Source of the DNA: Thiosocius sp963753845
GTDB taxonomy: Bacteria > Pseudomonadota > Gammaproteobacteria > Chromatiales > Chromatiaceae
Assembly: GCA_963753845.1 (NCBI GenBank)
Contig: CAVWEI010000014.1
Span: forward strand, 81,260 to 145,259
DNA: 64,000 bases
Reading direction: 5' to 3'
Below are positions 46,344-55,230 of the stretch, one piece after another. Position 1 is the first letter of the stretch. Each line of letters starts with the position of its first letter. The position numbers were made by a program, and so were the translations under genes. The notes beneath the pieces were generated by a model. The model was not told where the DNA came from, did no database searches, and worked only from the letters and a program-made list of their open reading frames with translations.

Positions 46344-47700
46344 AGCCCTGACCGATGCAACACGGCGGGCGGGCGTCCTGCTGCATGTCACCTCGCTTCC
46401 CTCGCGCAGGCTGGACGACGATGCCCTGCGCTGGCTCGACTTCATGGCCGCGTCCGGTCTTTCCCTTTGGCAGTTGCTGCCGCTGGTGATACCCGACGCA
46501 AATGGCTCGCCCTACCAGAGCGCCTCCGCCTTCGCCACGAACCCTCAGCTGTTGCCGCACGAGGCGGGGCCGGTCAATCATTCGGAGTTCGAGCAGTACT
46601 GCGTGCGCGAGGCGTACTGGCTCGACGATTTCGCCCTTTTCCAGGTCCTGAAGCAGCGATTCGGACAGGAATCGTGGGTATCCTGGCCAGACCCCTTTCG
46701 CAACCGCGATCCAGCGGCGCTGCGCAGGGCCCGCAGTCTCGACGCCGTGGAGATTGTCGAGATCATGCAGCAGCAATTCAGGCTCGACCAGGCATGGAGA
46801 CGCATACGCGAGCACGCTGCCGGCCTCGGCATCGAGCTGTTCGGCGATATCCCCATCTTCGTCGCCCACGACAGCGCCGACACATGGTCGAGGCCGGACA
46901 ACTTCCTGCTCGATGAAGAGGGCCGATCCACCCACGTCACCGGGGTACCGCCGGACTACTTCGCCGAGTTCGGGCAACGCTGGGGCAACCCGCATTACCG
47001 GTGGGACCGCATGCAGGAGGATGGATTCGCATGGTGGATTGCGCGTATGCAACGGCAGTTCGAGTTCTTTGACCTGGTGCGCATCGATCACTTTCGTGGC
47101 CTGGTCGCAGTCTGGATGATCGAAGCCGAGTGCGAGACGGCGGTGGATGGCTATTGGCAGGAAACCCCGGGCGACGCGCTTCTCGCAACACTTGCAGACC
47201 GGTTCCCCAGCCTTCCGGTCGTCGCCGAGGACCTCGGGGTCATAACGGAGCAGGTGCGCGAACTGCGCCGCAAGTATGGCCTGCCAGGCATGTCGGTACT
47301 GCAGTTCGCGTTCGATCACTTTGACGACAATCCACACAAGCCGGCCAATATCACCCCCGACTGCGTCGTATATACCGGCACGCACGACAACGATACCTGT
47401 ACAGGCTGGTTCAGCGGCCTGCAGCCGGGCGAGAAGGACTTCGTGTTCCAGGTGCTCGGCGTGCCGCCGACCGAGGACATTGCCCCTCTGATGATCGAGA
47501 CGGCCATGCACAGCCCGGCCGGGCGGGCGGTAGTCCCGTTGCAGGATTTCCTCGGCCTGGGCCGCGAGGCGCGGATGAACACGCCGGGTTTGAGCGAGGG
47601 CAACTGGAGATGGAAATTCGAATGGGACATGCTGCCGGCCCAACTGCCCGATCGGATAAGATCTGTGATCAGCGCGAGCGGGAGGCTGCATGAGCGTTAA
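46336..47700 (+). CDS. malQ: 4-alpha-glucanotransferase (GH77)
   Basis: 454 residues, short for the family (E. coli MalQ about 690, plant/bacterial short type about 500). It contains the nucleophile Asp in FFDLVRIDHFRGL, the acid/base Glu in VVAEDLGVITEQV, and YTGTHDNDTCTGWF near the end. GDIPIFVAHDSADTW is also diagnostic. It rearranges alpha-1,4-glucan chains. It starts within the GH57 gene's end and ends within glgB (11-bp overlap). Confidence 0.95.
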   Translation: MPEALTDATRRAGVLLHVTSLPSRRLDDDALRWLDFMAASGLSLWQLLPLVIPDANGSPYQSASAFATNPQLLPHEAGPVNHSEFEQYCVREAYWLDDFALFQVLKQRFGQESWVSWPDPFRNRDPAALRRARSLDAVEIVEIMQQQFRLDQAWRRIREHAAGLGIELFGDIPIFVAHDSADTWSRPDNFLLDEEGRSTHVTGVPPDYFAEFGQRWGNPHYRWDRMQEDGFAWWIARMQRQFEFFDLVRIDHFRGLVAVWMIEAECETAVDGYWQETPGDALLATLADRFPSLPVVAEDLGVITEQVRELRRKYGLPGMSVLQFAFDHFDDNPHKPANITPDCVVYTGTHDNDTCTGWFSGLQPGEKDFVFQVLGVPPTEDIAPLMIETAMHSPAGRAVVPLQDFLGLGREARMNTPGLSEGNWRWKFEWDMLPAQLPDRIRSVISASGRLHER

Positions 47701-49879
47701 ACTGACATACCCGCTGGCCATGCTTCAGCGTGGTGAGTCTCACGATCCTTTTTCAGTTCTGGGCAAGCAACCGGACGGCGAGGGTTTCCTGGTGCGGGCG
47801 TTCATGCCGAGCGCGGAGGAGGTCGAGCTCGAGGGCATCGGCCCCATGCGCAGGCTGCCCAACACCGATATATTCGAGGCCGCCCTGAGCCCCGCGCAGG
47901 CCGACGGCCTCGCCCCCCACTATCGGCTCAACTGGCTCGAGAAGAGTGACCACCAAAGCCACTCGGCGGTATCGCCGTACAGTTTCGCCCCCCTGCTGTC
48001 GGATCTCGACCTGCACCTGTTCAGCGAGGGCAGACACCACCACATCTACCGCCTGCTGGGCGCGCACCCCATGGAAATCGACGGCATCAGCGGTTGCCGC
48101 TTCGCCGTCTGGGCACCGGCCCTGCGACGCGCAAGCGTGGTCGGCGATTTCAACGGCTGGAACGGACTCAGGCATCCCATGCGCAACCGGGGCGCAACCG
48201 GGGTCTGGGAGCTCTTCGTACCCGGCCTGATGCCGGATGACCTCTATAAGTTCGAGTTCATCAACCACAAGGGGGAGCGCCTGATCAAGGCAGATCCCTA
48301 CGGCCAGGCGATGACCATGCGCCCGGACACCGCCTCGCGAATCGTCCCGCCAAGCGCCTTCGAATGGCAGGACCGGGATTGGCTCTCGCACCGGGCCGAA
48401 TGGGACTGGATGCATGAGCCCATGAGCATCTACGAGGTCCACCCCGGGTCCTGGCGGCGCGGGCCCGACGGCGGCTTCCTGAATTTCAGGACGATGGCGG
48501 ACCAGCTCGTCCCCTATGTCTCCGATCTCGGCTACACCCATATCGAACTCCTGCCGGTCATGGAGCACCCGCTGGACGAGTCGTGGGGTTACCAGGTCTC
48601 CGGTTACTATGCCCCGAGTGCGCGCTTCGGCGCTCCGGACGATCTGCGTTATCTGATCGACCGCTGTCATGGCGCCGGCATCGGCGTGATCCTGGACTGG
48701 GTACCTGGCCACTTCCCCAAGGACGATTTCGCGCTTGCCCGCTTCACCGGCGAGCCGGTGTACGAACATGCCGACCCGCGACGCGGCGAGCACCGCGAAT
48801 GGGGTACCCTGGTGTTCGACTATGGCAGACGCGAGGTCGGGAATTTTCTGCTGGCCAACGCGGTGTACTGGCTGGAGGAGTTCCATGTCGACGGGCTGCG
48901 GGTCGATGCCGTTGCATCCATGTTGTACCTCGACTATTCGCGCAACGACGGCGACTGGCTGCCGAATCAGTATGGCGGACGTGAGAACCTGGACGCGATC
49001 GAGTTCCTGCGCCACGTCAACGCCGTCCTGCATGCACGTTTCCCCGGTGCCCTGACCCTTGCCGAGGAGTCCACCGCCTGGCCCATGGTGTCGAGGCCCA
49101 ACTGGATGGGGGGCCTGGGTTTCAGCATGAAATGGAACATGGGCTGGATGAACGACACGCTTTCGTACATCGAACTCGACCCGGTGCATCGGCGCTATCA
49201 CCACAACAAACTGACCTTCAGCCAGATGTATGCTTACACGGAGAACTTCGTACTGCCGCTATCGCACGACGAGGTCGTGCACATGAAGCACAGCCTGCTG
49301 GACAAGATGCCCAACGACACCTGGCAGAAGTTCGCCAACCTGAGGCTGCTTTTCGCCTGGCATTACGCACACCCGGGCAAGAAGCTGCTGTTCATGGGCG
49401 GGGAATTCGCACAGTGGGAGGAATGGAGCGAAGCCGAGCAGCTCGACTGGCCGTTGCTGGAACACGACAGCCACCGCGGGATACATGCGCTGGTGCGGGA
49501 TCTCAATCATCTGTATCGCGATCAGCCCGCACTGCATCGACACGATTTCGAGCACCAGGGCTTCGAATGGATCGACTGCCACGACGACGCACGTTCGATA
49601 CTGGCGCTGATTCGCCACGGCAGCGGGCAATCCCTGGTCTGCCTGTTCAACTTCACCCCGGTACCGCGCGACGACTACCGGGTGGGCCTGCCGCAGGACG
49701 GCCGGTACAGGGAAATCCTCAATACCGATGCCGGACACTACGGCGGCAGCAATCTCGGCAACGCCGGACAGATCATGGCCACGCACAGGCCCTGGGGTGA
49801 CCGGCCCTGCTCCGCCGTCGTCCGGCTGCCACCGCTGGGCGCGGTGTTTCTGCAGCGTGAGGAAGAAGGATCTGACTGA
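47690..49879 (+). CDS. glgB: 1,4-alpha-glucan branching enzyme
   Basis: 729 residues: an N-terminal beta-sandwich, the CBM48 with RRASVVGDFNGWNG, and the GH13 barrel. Barrel motifs are YEVHPGSWRRG, GVILDWVPGHFPKDD, DGLRVDAVASMLYLDYSR with nucleophile Asp, LAEESTAWP with catalytic Glu, and LPLSHDEVVHMKHSL. It introduces alpha-1,6 branches into glycogen. It is the last gene of the tightly overlapping part of the block; a 163-bp gap follows before glgA. Confidence 0.98.
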   Translation: MSVKLTYPLAMLQRGESHDPFSVLGKQPDGEGFLVRAFMPSAEEVELEGIGPMRRLPNTDIFEAALSPAQADGLAPHYRLNWLEKSDHQSHSAVSPYSFAPLLSDLDLHLFSEGRHHHIYRLLGAHPMEIDGISGCRFAVWAPALRRASVVGDFNGWNGLRHPMRNRGATGVWELFVPGLMPDDLYKFEFINHKGERLIKADPYGQAMTMRPDTASRIVPPSAFEWQDRDWLSHRAEWDWMHEPMSIYEVHPGSWRRGPDGGFLNFRTMADQLVPYVSDLGYTHIELLPVMEHPLDESWGYQVSGYYAPSARFGAPDDLRYLIDRCHGAGIGVILDWVPGHFPKDDFALARFTGEPVYEHADPRRGEHREWGTLVFDYGRREVGNFLLANAVYWLEEFHVDGLRVDAVASMLYLDYSRNDGDWLPNQYGGRENLDAIEFLRHVNAVLHARFPGALTLAEESTAWPMVSRPNWMGGLGFSMKWNMGWMNDTLSYIELDPVHRRYHHNKLTFSQMYAYTENFVLPLSHDEVVHMKHSLLDKMPNDTWQKFANLRLLFAWHYAHPGKKLLFMGGEFAQWEEWSEAEQLDWPLLEHDSHRGIHALVRDLNHLYRDQPALHRHDFEHQGFEWIDCHDDARSILALIRHGSGQSLVCLFNFTPVPRDDYRVGLPQDGRYREILNTDAGHYGGSNLGNAGQIMATHRPWGDRPCSAVVRLPPLGAVFLQREEEGSD

Positions 49880-50042
49880 GCGGTCCATGGAAATGCCGGC
49901 TGTAGCGGGGAATCGGCGAATGGGCCTTTTTCGCCGAGAACCCTTGAAGTAAGCTGACGTCAGGCACGGTTCCTGCCACGAAGCTGCATATCCCCACCAC
50001 CCATGCGCCGAGCCCTGATGTATTCGACGAGCCCCGACCAAG

Positions 50043-51497
50043 ATGAAACTCCTTTTCACCGTCAGTGAACTCTTCCCGCTGATCAAGACCGGCGGCCTCG
50101 CCGATGTCGCGCACAGCCTGCCCGATGCCCTGGCGGGGCTGCAGGTCGATGTCCGGGTGGTACTTCCCGCCTATCGACCGGTGCTCACGCGCGTCGCCGG
50201 ATTCCGTGTACTGGGTTGGCTGACGCTGTCCAGCGGTCGCGAGGTCCGGATTCTGGAGGCGAACCACCCGGAGGTCGCAGCCCCTTTGTGGCTGGTGGAC
50301 GCCCCGGACCTGTTCGACCGCCCGGGTACGCCTTACGCGGACGCCGAGGGACACGACTGGGAAGACAACCCGGCGCGCTTCGCCCTGTTCAGTGAGGCCG
50401 CTGCGCTGCTCGCCATGGACGCACTGGAGATCGGCTGGCGCGCCGACGCCGTACATGCGAATGACTGGCAGACGGGCCTGGTGGCGGCCTTTCTCGCCAC
50501 CGGGCCCTCTCGCCCACGGACCCTGTTTACGGTGCACAACCTGGCCTACGACTGCCAATTCGACTACGGGACCTTTCACAGCCTGCAGCTGCCCCACTAC
50601 TGGTGGTCCGTGGAATACGGCGAATTCTACGAGCGTTTCTCCATGCTCAAGGCCGGACTGGTGTTCAGCGATGTGATCACGACTGTGAGCCCGAACTACG
50701 CCCGGGAGATCCGTACCAAGGAATACGGCTACGGCTACGCCAGCATACTCGAGGCCAACAAGGACAGGCTCGTAGGCATTCTCAACGGCATCGACGACGA
50801 GACCTGGAACCCGAGCACCGACCCTCTCCTGGCAGCAAACTACGATGTCGACGGCGACATCCGCGCCGCCAAGAAGGCCAACCGCAAGGCCCTGCTGGGC
50901 GCCCTCGGCGGCACCCCGGAGGCACTCGCCCACAAGGGGCCCCTGGTCGGTTCCGTCGGCCGCCTGGCTCACCAGAAAGGCATCGATCTGTTACTGGACG
51001 CGATACCCTCCCTGCTCGCCAGCAGCGAGGCCCAGTTCGTCCTGATCGGCACGGGCGAAACCGCACTCGAACAGCAGCTCAGAACATTTGCACTGGCCTG
51101 GCCCGACCGGGTCTTTTGCCACATCGGCTATTCGGAGACCCTCGCCCACCAACTGGAGGCCGGCTGCGATATCTTCGCCATGCCGTCGCGTCACGAACCC
51201 TGCGGCCTCAACCAGATGTACAGCCTGCGTTATGGGACGCCACCGGTCGTGCGCGCCACCGGTGGCCTGGCCGACACGGTTGAAGATGCCAACCCGCGCA
51301 CCATCAAACGCGGCGAAGCGAACGGCTTCGTATTCGAGGCAGCGAGCAGCAAGGAACTCGGCGAGGCGCTCGGACGCGCATTCGCCCTGTACAAGAAACC
51401 CAAGCAGTGGATGAAGCTGATCAGAAAAGGTATGCAGGCTGACTACGGCTGGCGCAATAGCGCTCAATCCTACCTGCAACTCTACTTCCCCGAATAA
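50043..51497 (+). CDS. glgA: Glycogen synthase
   Basis: 484 residues, GT5. The ADP-glucose motif KTGGLADV lies at the N-terminus, and VHANDWQTGLVAAFL, FTVHNLAYDC, TTVSPNYAREI and PSRHEPCGLNQMYSLRYGTPPVVRATGGLADTV follow. It extends alpha-1,4 chains from ADP-glucose made by GlgC. The gene is 163 bp after glgB, so it may have its own promoter, and 19 bp before glgP. Confidence 0.97.
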   Translation: MKLLFTVSELFPLIKTGGLADVAHSLPDALAGLQVDVRVVLPAYRPVLTRVAGFRVLGWLTLSSGREVRILEANHPEVAAPLWLVDAPDLFDRPGTPYADAEGHDWEDNPARFALFSEAAALLAMDALEIGWRADAVHANDWQTGLVAAFLATGPSRPRTLFTVHNLAYDCQFDYGTFHSLQLPHYWWSVEYGEFYERFSMLKAGLVFSDVITTVSPNYAREIRTKEYGYGYASILEANKDRLVGILNGIDDETWNPSTDPLLAANYDVDGDIRAAKKANRKALLGALGGTPEALAHKGPLVGSVGRLAHQKGIDLLLDAIPSLLASSEAQFVLIGTGETALEQQLRTFALAWPDRVFCHIGYSETLAHQLEAGCDIFAMPSRHEPCGLNQMYSLRYGTPPVVRATGGLADTVEDANPRTIKRGEANGFVFEAASSKELGEALGRAFALYKKPKQWMKLIRKGMQADYGWRNSAQSYLQLYFPE

Positions 51498-51516
51498 CGA
51501 GCAGGAGAACCAACCC

Positions 51517-54000
51517 TTGGCCGAACAAAACACATCGGACACCTGCGTATTGCCGAACATGCCGGCCCTGCCCACGGAGCCTGAAGAACTCAGCCAGGAT
51601 ATACGACGCTATCTCGAGTACCACCTCGGGCGGTTCCTCGGCTGCGCGCCTTCCTACCTGTACGAATCCCTGGCCTATACCATTCGCGACCGCATCATGA
51701 GCGATTGGCGCAACACCTGGTGCAAGCATCAGCGCGACGGGGTCCGCAGGGCACACTACCTGTCACTGGAGTTCCTGATCGGGCGCTCACTCGGCAATCA
51801 TCTGCTCAATCTCGAACTGTGCGGCCCGGTCGACGAGGCGGTGAAGAATTTCGCCGTCACACTCGAGGAAATCCAGGATGCCGAACCGGATGCCGGCCTC
51901 GGCAATGGTGGCCTGGGGCGGCTTGCGGCCTGTTTTCTCGACAGCTGCGCCACCCTGGGACTACCGGTAACCGGATACGGTCTGCGCTACGAATACGGCA
52001 TGTTTCACCAGCATATCGACAACGGTTATCAGGTAGAGGATCCCGATCACTGGATGCGTGACGGCCACCCCTGGGAGGTGGAGCGTCCGGAGTACACCCA
52101 GACGGTCCGGTTCGGCGGAAGAACGGAGCACTTCTTCGACGAACGGAGGAAACCGCACACACGCTGGGTCGACACCTGCGACATACTCGCCGTTCCCTAT
52201 GACGTGCCGGTCTCTGGCTACCGCAATCATGTCGTGAACACCCTGCGGCTGTGGTCGGCATCGGCAACGGATGCATTCAACCTCGTCGAGTTCAACGCCG
52301 GCGACTACGCAGAGTCAGTGGCCAACAAGAACCAGGCCGAGAACATCACCATGGTGTTGTATCCCAACGACGCCAACGAAAACGGCAAGGAACTGCGTCT
52401 GCGTCAGCAATACTTCCTGACCTCGGCAAGTCTGCAGGACGTGTTCCGCCAATGGCGCTCCCAGCCGCTTTCGTCGTTCGCCGACTGCAACGTATTCCAG
52501 CTCAACGACACCCACCCCAGTATTGCGGTGGCAGAGATGATGCGCATCCTGCTGGACGATCCCGACAAGCGGCTGCAGTGGAACCAGGCGTGGGAGATAA
52601 CATCCCGCTGCATGGCATACACCAACCATACGCTGTTGCCAGAGGCACTGGAGCGTTGGCCGGTGCGGTTGTTCGAGCAGTTGCTGCCGCGCCTGCTCGA
52701 GATCATCTACGAGATCAATGCGCGTTTTCTGGCCGATGTGCGTCAGCGCTGGCCCGGTGATAACGAACGCGTGCGTCGCATGTCGCTGATCGAAGAGGGA
52801 CCCGAGCCGCAGATCAGAATGGCATGGCTGGCGATCGTCGGCAGTTTCTCCGTAAACGGGGTCGCGGCCCTGCACTCAGACCTGCTCGCCAAGGGCCTGT
52901 TCAAGGATTTCTACGAGATGTGGCCGGAGAAGTTCAACAACAAGACCAACGGCGTTACCCCGCGTCGATGGCTGGCGATGGCCAACCCGGCCCTGGCCGA
53001 ACTGCTGACCGAAAAACTCGGCGATGGCTGGCAGGCCGACCTGGGGCGTCTGTCCGCCATGCGCCCCTGGGCAGAGAATGGCGACAAGGACTTTCTCAGG
53101 CGTTGGCAGGAGATACGCCTTTACAACAAGCAGCGTCTTGCCAAGGTGGTGAAGAAGGCCACCGGGGTGACCTTCGAGCCAGGCGCGTTGTTCGACATCC
53201 AGGTCAAAAGGATCCACGAGTACAAGCGCCAGCTGCTCAACGTGCTGCACGTGATTCACCTTTACAACCGCATCAAGCGCGGAGATACGTCGAACTGGGT
53301 CAATCGCTGTGTCCTGATCGGCGGCAAGGCCGCCCCCGGCTATCAACGCGCCAAGGACATCATCAAGCTGGTCAACAATGTTGCCGGGGTGATCAACAAT
53401 GATCCCGCCGTGGGTAATCGGCTGAAAATGGTCTTTCTACCCAACTACGGGGTGACCAAGATGATGACCATCTGCCCGGCCGCCGATCTGTCGGAACAGA
53501 TATCCACGGCCGGCAAGGAGGCTTCGGGCACCGGCAACATGAAATTCATGATGAACGGCTCCATCACCATCGGTACTTACGATGGCGCCAACATCGAGAT
53601 CCTGGACGCCGTCGGAGAGGAGAATTTCTTCCTGTTCGGCCTGGACGCAGAGGCCGTCAGGAACCTGCGCGGCAACTACGATCCGCAACATTACATCGCC
53701 ACGGACAACGACCTTGCAAATGTCATCGGCCTGCTCGAGAGCGACCATTTCAGCGGCGTGGAACCTTGCCTGTTCCGCGGCATCATCGACGGCATGAAAA
53801 GCCCGCACGACCCCTGGATGACACTGGCCGACTTCCGTAGCTATATCGACGCGCAGCAGCGCGCCGAGCTGGCCTGGCAGGATCAGGAGCAATGGACACG
53901 AATGAGCATCCGCAACTGCGCGGCCAGCGGCAGCTTCTCCTCCGATCGGACGATCGGCGAGTACAACAGCGATATCTGGCACCTGTCGCCACTTTCCTGA
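51517..54000 (+). CDS. glgP: Glycogen phosphorylase
   Basis: 827 residues, GT35. LSLEFLIGRSLGNHLLNL, DAGLGNGGLGRLAACFLDS, TNGVTPRRWL and the PLP-lysine region STAGKEASGTGNMKFMMNGS are typical. It releases glucose-1-phosphate from glycogen chain ends. I chose the TTG at 51517 because AGGAG lies 9 nt upstream and it follows glgA by 19 bp; the next ATG (51559) would lose part of the N-terminus. It closes the carbohydrate block. Confidence 0.97.
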   Translation: MAEQNTSDTCVLPNMPALPTEPEELSQDIRRYLEYHLGRFLGCAPSYLYESLAYTIRDRIMSDWRNTWCKHQRDGVRRAHYLSLEFLIGRSLGNHLLNLELCGPVDEAVKNFAVTLEEIQDAEPDAGLGNGGLGRLAACFLDSCATLGLPVTGYGLRYEYGMFHQHIDNGYQVEDPDHWMRDGHPWEVERPEYTQTVRFGGRTEHFFDERRKPHTRWVDTCDILAVPYDVPVSGYRNHVVNTLRLWSASATDAFNLVEFNAGDYAESVANKNQAENITMVLYPNDANENGKELRLRQQYFLTSASLQDVFRQWRSQPLSSFADCNVFQLNDTHPSIAVAEMMRILLDDPDKRLQWNQAWEITSRCMAYTNHTLLPEALERWPVRLFEQLLPRLLEIIYEINARFLADVRQRWPGDNERVRRMSLIEEGPEPQIRMAWLAIVGSFSVNGVAALHSDLLAKGLFKDFYEMWPEKFNNKTNGVTPRRWLAMANPALAELLTEKLGDGWQADLGRLSAMRPWAENGDKDFLRRWQEIRLYNKQRLAKVVKKATGVTFEPGALFDIQVKRIHEYKRQLLNVLHVIHLYNRIKRGDTSNWVNRCVLIGGKAAPGYQRAKDIIKLVNNVAGVINNDPAVGNRLKMVFLPNYGVTKMMTICPAADLSEQISTAGKEASGTGNMKFMMNGSITIGTYDGANIEILDAVGEENFFLFGLDAEAVRNLRGNYDPQHYIATDNDLANVIGLLESDHFSGVEPCLFRGIIDGMKSPHDPWMTLADFRSYIDAQQRAELAWQDQEQWTRMSIRNCAASGSFSSDRTIGEYNSDIWHLSPLS

Positions 54001-54008
54001 CACCGGGC

Positions 54009-54026
54009 TGCCGCCGCCCGGCGGCA
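54009..54026. terminator. GC hairpin between convergent glgP and chaN-like genes
   Basis: TGCCGCCG-CC-CGGCGGCA, an 8-bp stem in the 36 bp between the two convergent stop codons. No clear T-run on either side; it may serve as a simple two-way block. Confidence 0.35.
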
Positions 54027-54036
54027 CGCCCCGTGA

Positions 54037-55230
54037 TCACATGTGGTGTGCCTGTGCCTCACCGGACAGCTTGAACCGGACCGTGTCCGTCTTCTCTCCA
54101 CCGAGCAGACGGTCACGATTGAGGGTCACCTCGATTTCGTTGCCGGGGGCCTGGTCGATCATGCTGATCTTCACGTCGGCAAAATAACGGATCGGCGCAC
54201 CGTTGATCGCAACTATCCTGTCGCCTTTTTCTATCCCCGCCGCCTCCGCGGGACTGCCGGGGGTGAAGCCCTTCACCAGCACTCCAGTGTCGTCCTCATC
54301 CAGCAGGACACGCATCAGTCCGGCCGGTGGCAGCGACTGGTCGTTCGCCAGCACTAGGAAGTCCGCCGTGTTGAACAGGCGCGAAGCGGGGTTGAACGTG
54401 GCGATGGTCTTTCCCTCGATACCGGTCCGCCGGGTGACCCGGTTGGGGATGCCGCTGCGCCCACCGATATGGCCCTTGCCTGCCAGCACCAGGATACGGC
54501 CGTCCGGGTTTGCCTTCAGGTACTCGGCGACGTGCATGGCCATGGTCTCGTCCCAGGTCAGCTGAACCTCGAGAAAGCGATCGAACCTGGTGTCGTCGGC
54601 GTCGTCCGTGTCATGCATGTCGAACATCTCGCGCAGCTTGGCCTCATAGTCCTTGTCGTTGACGTCGTAGCTGTCGGGCAGTTCGGCGCGCAGGGCCGTC
54701 GGCAAACCGTTTATCCCGAAGCGCCGGATCTCGCCGGTGAGCTCGCGCGAGGCATTCAGCGCGATGATGGGTATGCCGTTTTCCCTGGCAAAGCGGACAA
54801 TCGGCCGGTAAAGCCGGTAGTCGAACTGCCAGCGGCTGTAATATTCCGTGCGGCGGAGCAGCTCGCCCTCGTCGATCCTGCCGGCAAGATAATCATCCAG
54901 GACCGGTTGGAAACGGGCCTGGAACCACTCGACGCCCATCGCCAGGCCCTCAGGCTTCTCGGCCATACCGCGCAGGACCTCGAGCTGAAGCAGGTGATCC
55001 GCATAAGCGGTGTGTGTTTCACCGACGTACAGCAGGCGTTCGGAAGCCAGTTGCGTCATCAATTCCGGCAGGGTTGCGGATTTCTCCGGATCGACAACAA
55101 TCGGGGTCATGATCGGCGATCCATTATCGGCAGCAGCATCCACCACCATGACCACCCCGGCAAAAAAAGCGACCATCACCCGTCCTGTCACCCTGGCGGC
55201 GGCCCTCCTGGTCTTCTGCATGGTACTCAT
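54037..55230 (-). CDS. ChaN-family protein with C-terminal PDZ domain
   Basis: 397 residues. The N-terminus is a signal or anchor (RVMVAFFAGVVMVVDAAADN). The ChaN/haem-binding domain holds RLLYVGETHTAYADHLLQLEVL, IIALNASRELTGEI, and MAMHVAEYLKANPDGRILVLAGKGHIGGRSGIPNRV. A PDZ domain (TGVLVKGFTPGSPAEAAGIEKGDRIVAINGAPI) follows. ChaN proteins bind haem or iron and are of unclear role. I chose ATG 55230 for its AGAGGTGG a few nt upstream. It is head to head with the M1 peptidase, and the two 5' ends overlap by 83 bp. Confidence 0.86.
   Translation of the reverse strand: MSTMQKTRRAAARVTGRVMVAFFAGVVMVVDAAADNGSPIMTPIVVDPEKSATLPELMTQLASERLLYVGETHTAYADHLLQLEVLRGMAEKPEGLAMGVEWFQARFQPVLDDYLAGRIDEGELLRRTEYYSRWQFDYRLYRPIVRFARENGIPIIALNASRELTGEIRRFGINGLPTALRAELPDSYDVNDKDYEAKLREMFDMHDTDDADDTRFDRFLEVQLTWDETMAMHVAEYLKANPDGRILVLAGKGHIGGRSGIPNRVTRRTGIEGKTIATFNPASRLFNTADFLVLANDQSLPPAGLMRVLLDEDDTGVLVKGFTPGSPAEAAGIEKGDRIVAINGAPIRYFADVKISMIDQAPGNEIEVTLNRDRLLGGEKTDTVRFKLSGEAQAHHM

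Noticed and set aside
45033..49204. Several long minus-strand open frames through the glycogen genes
   Set aside because: Antisense shadows of GH57, malQ and glgB; no domains recognised.
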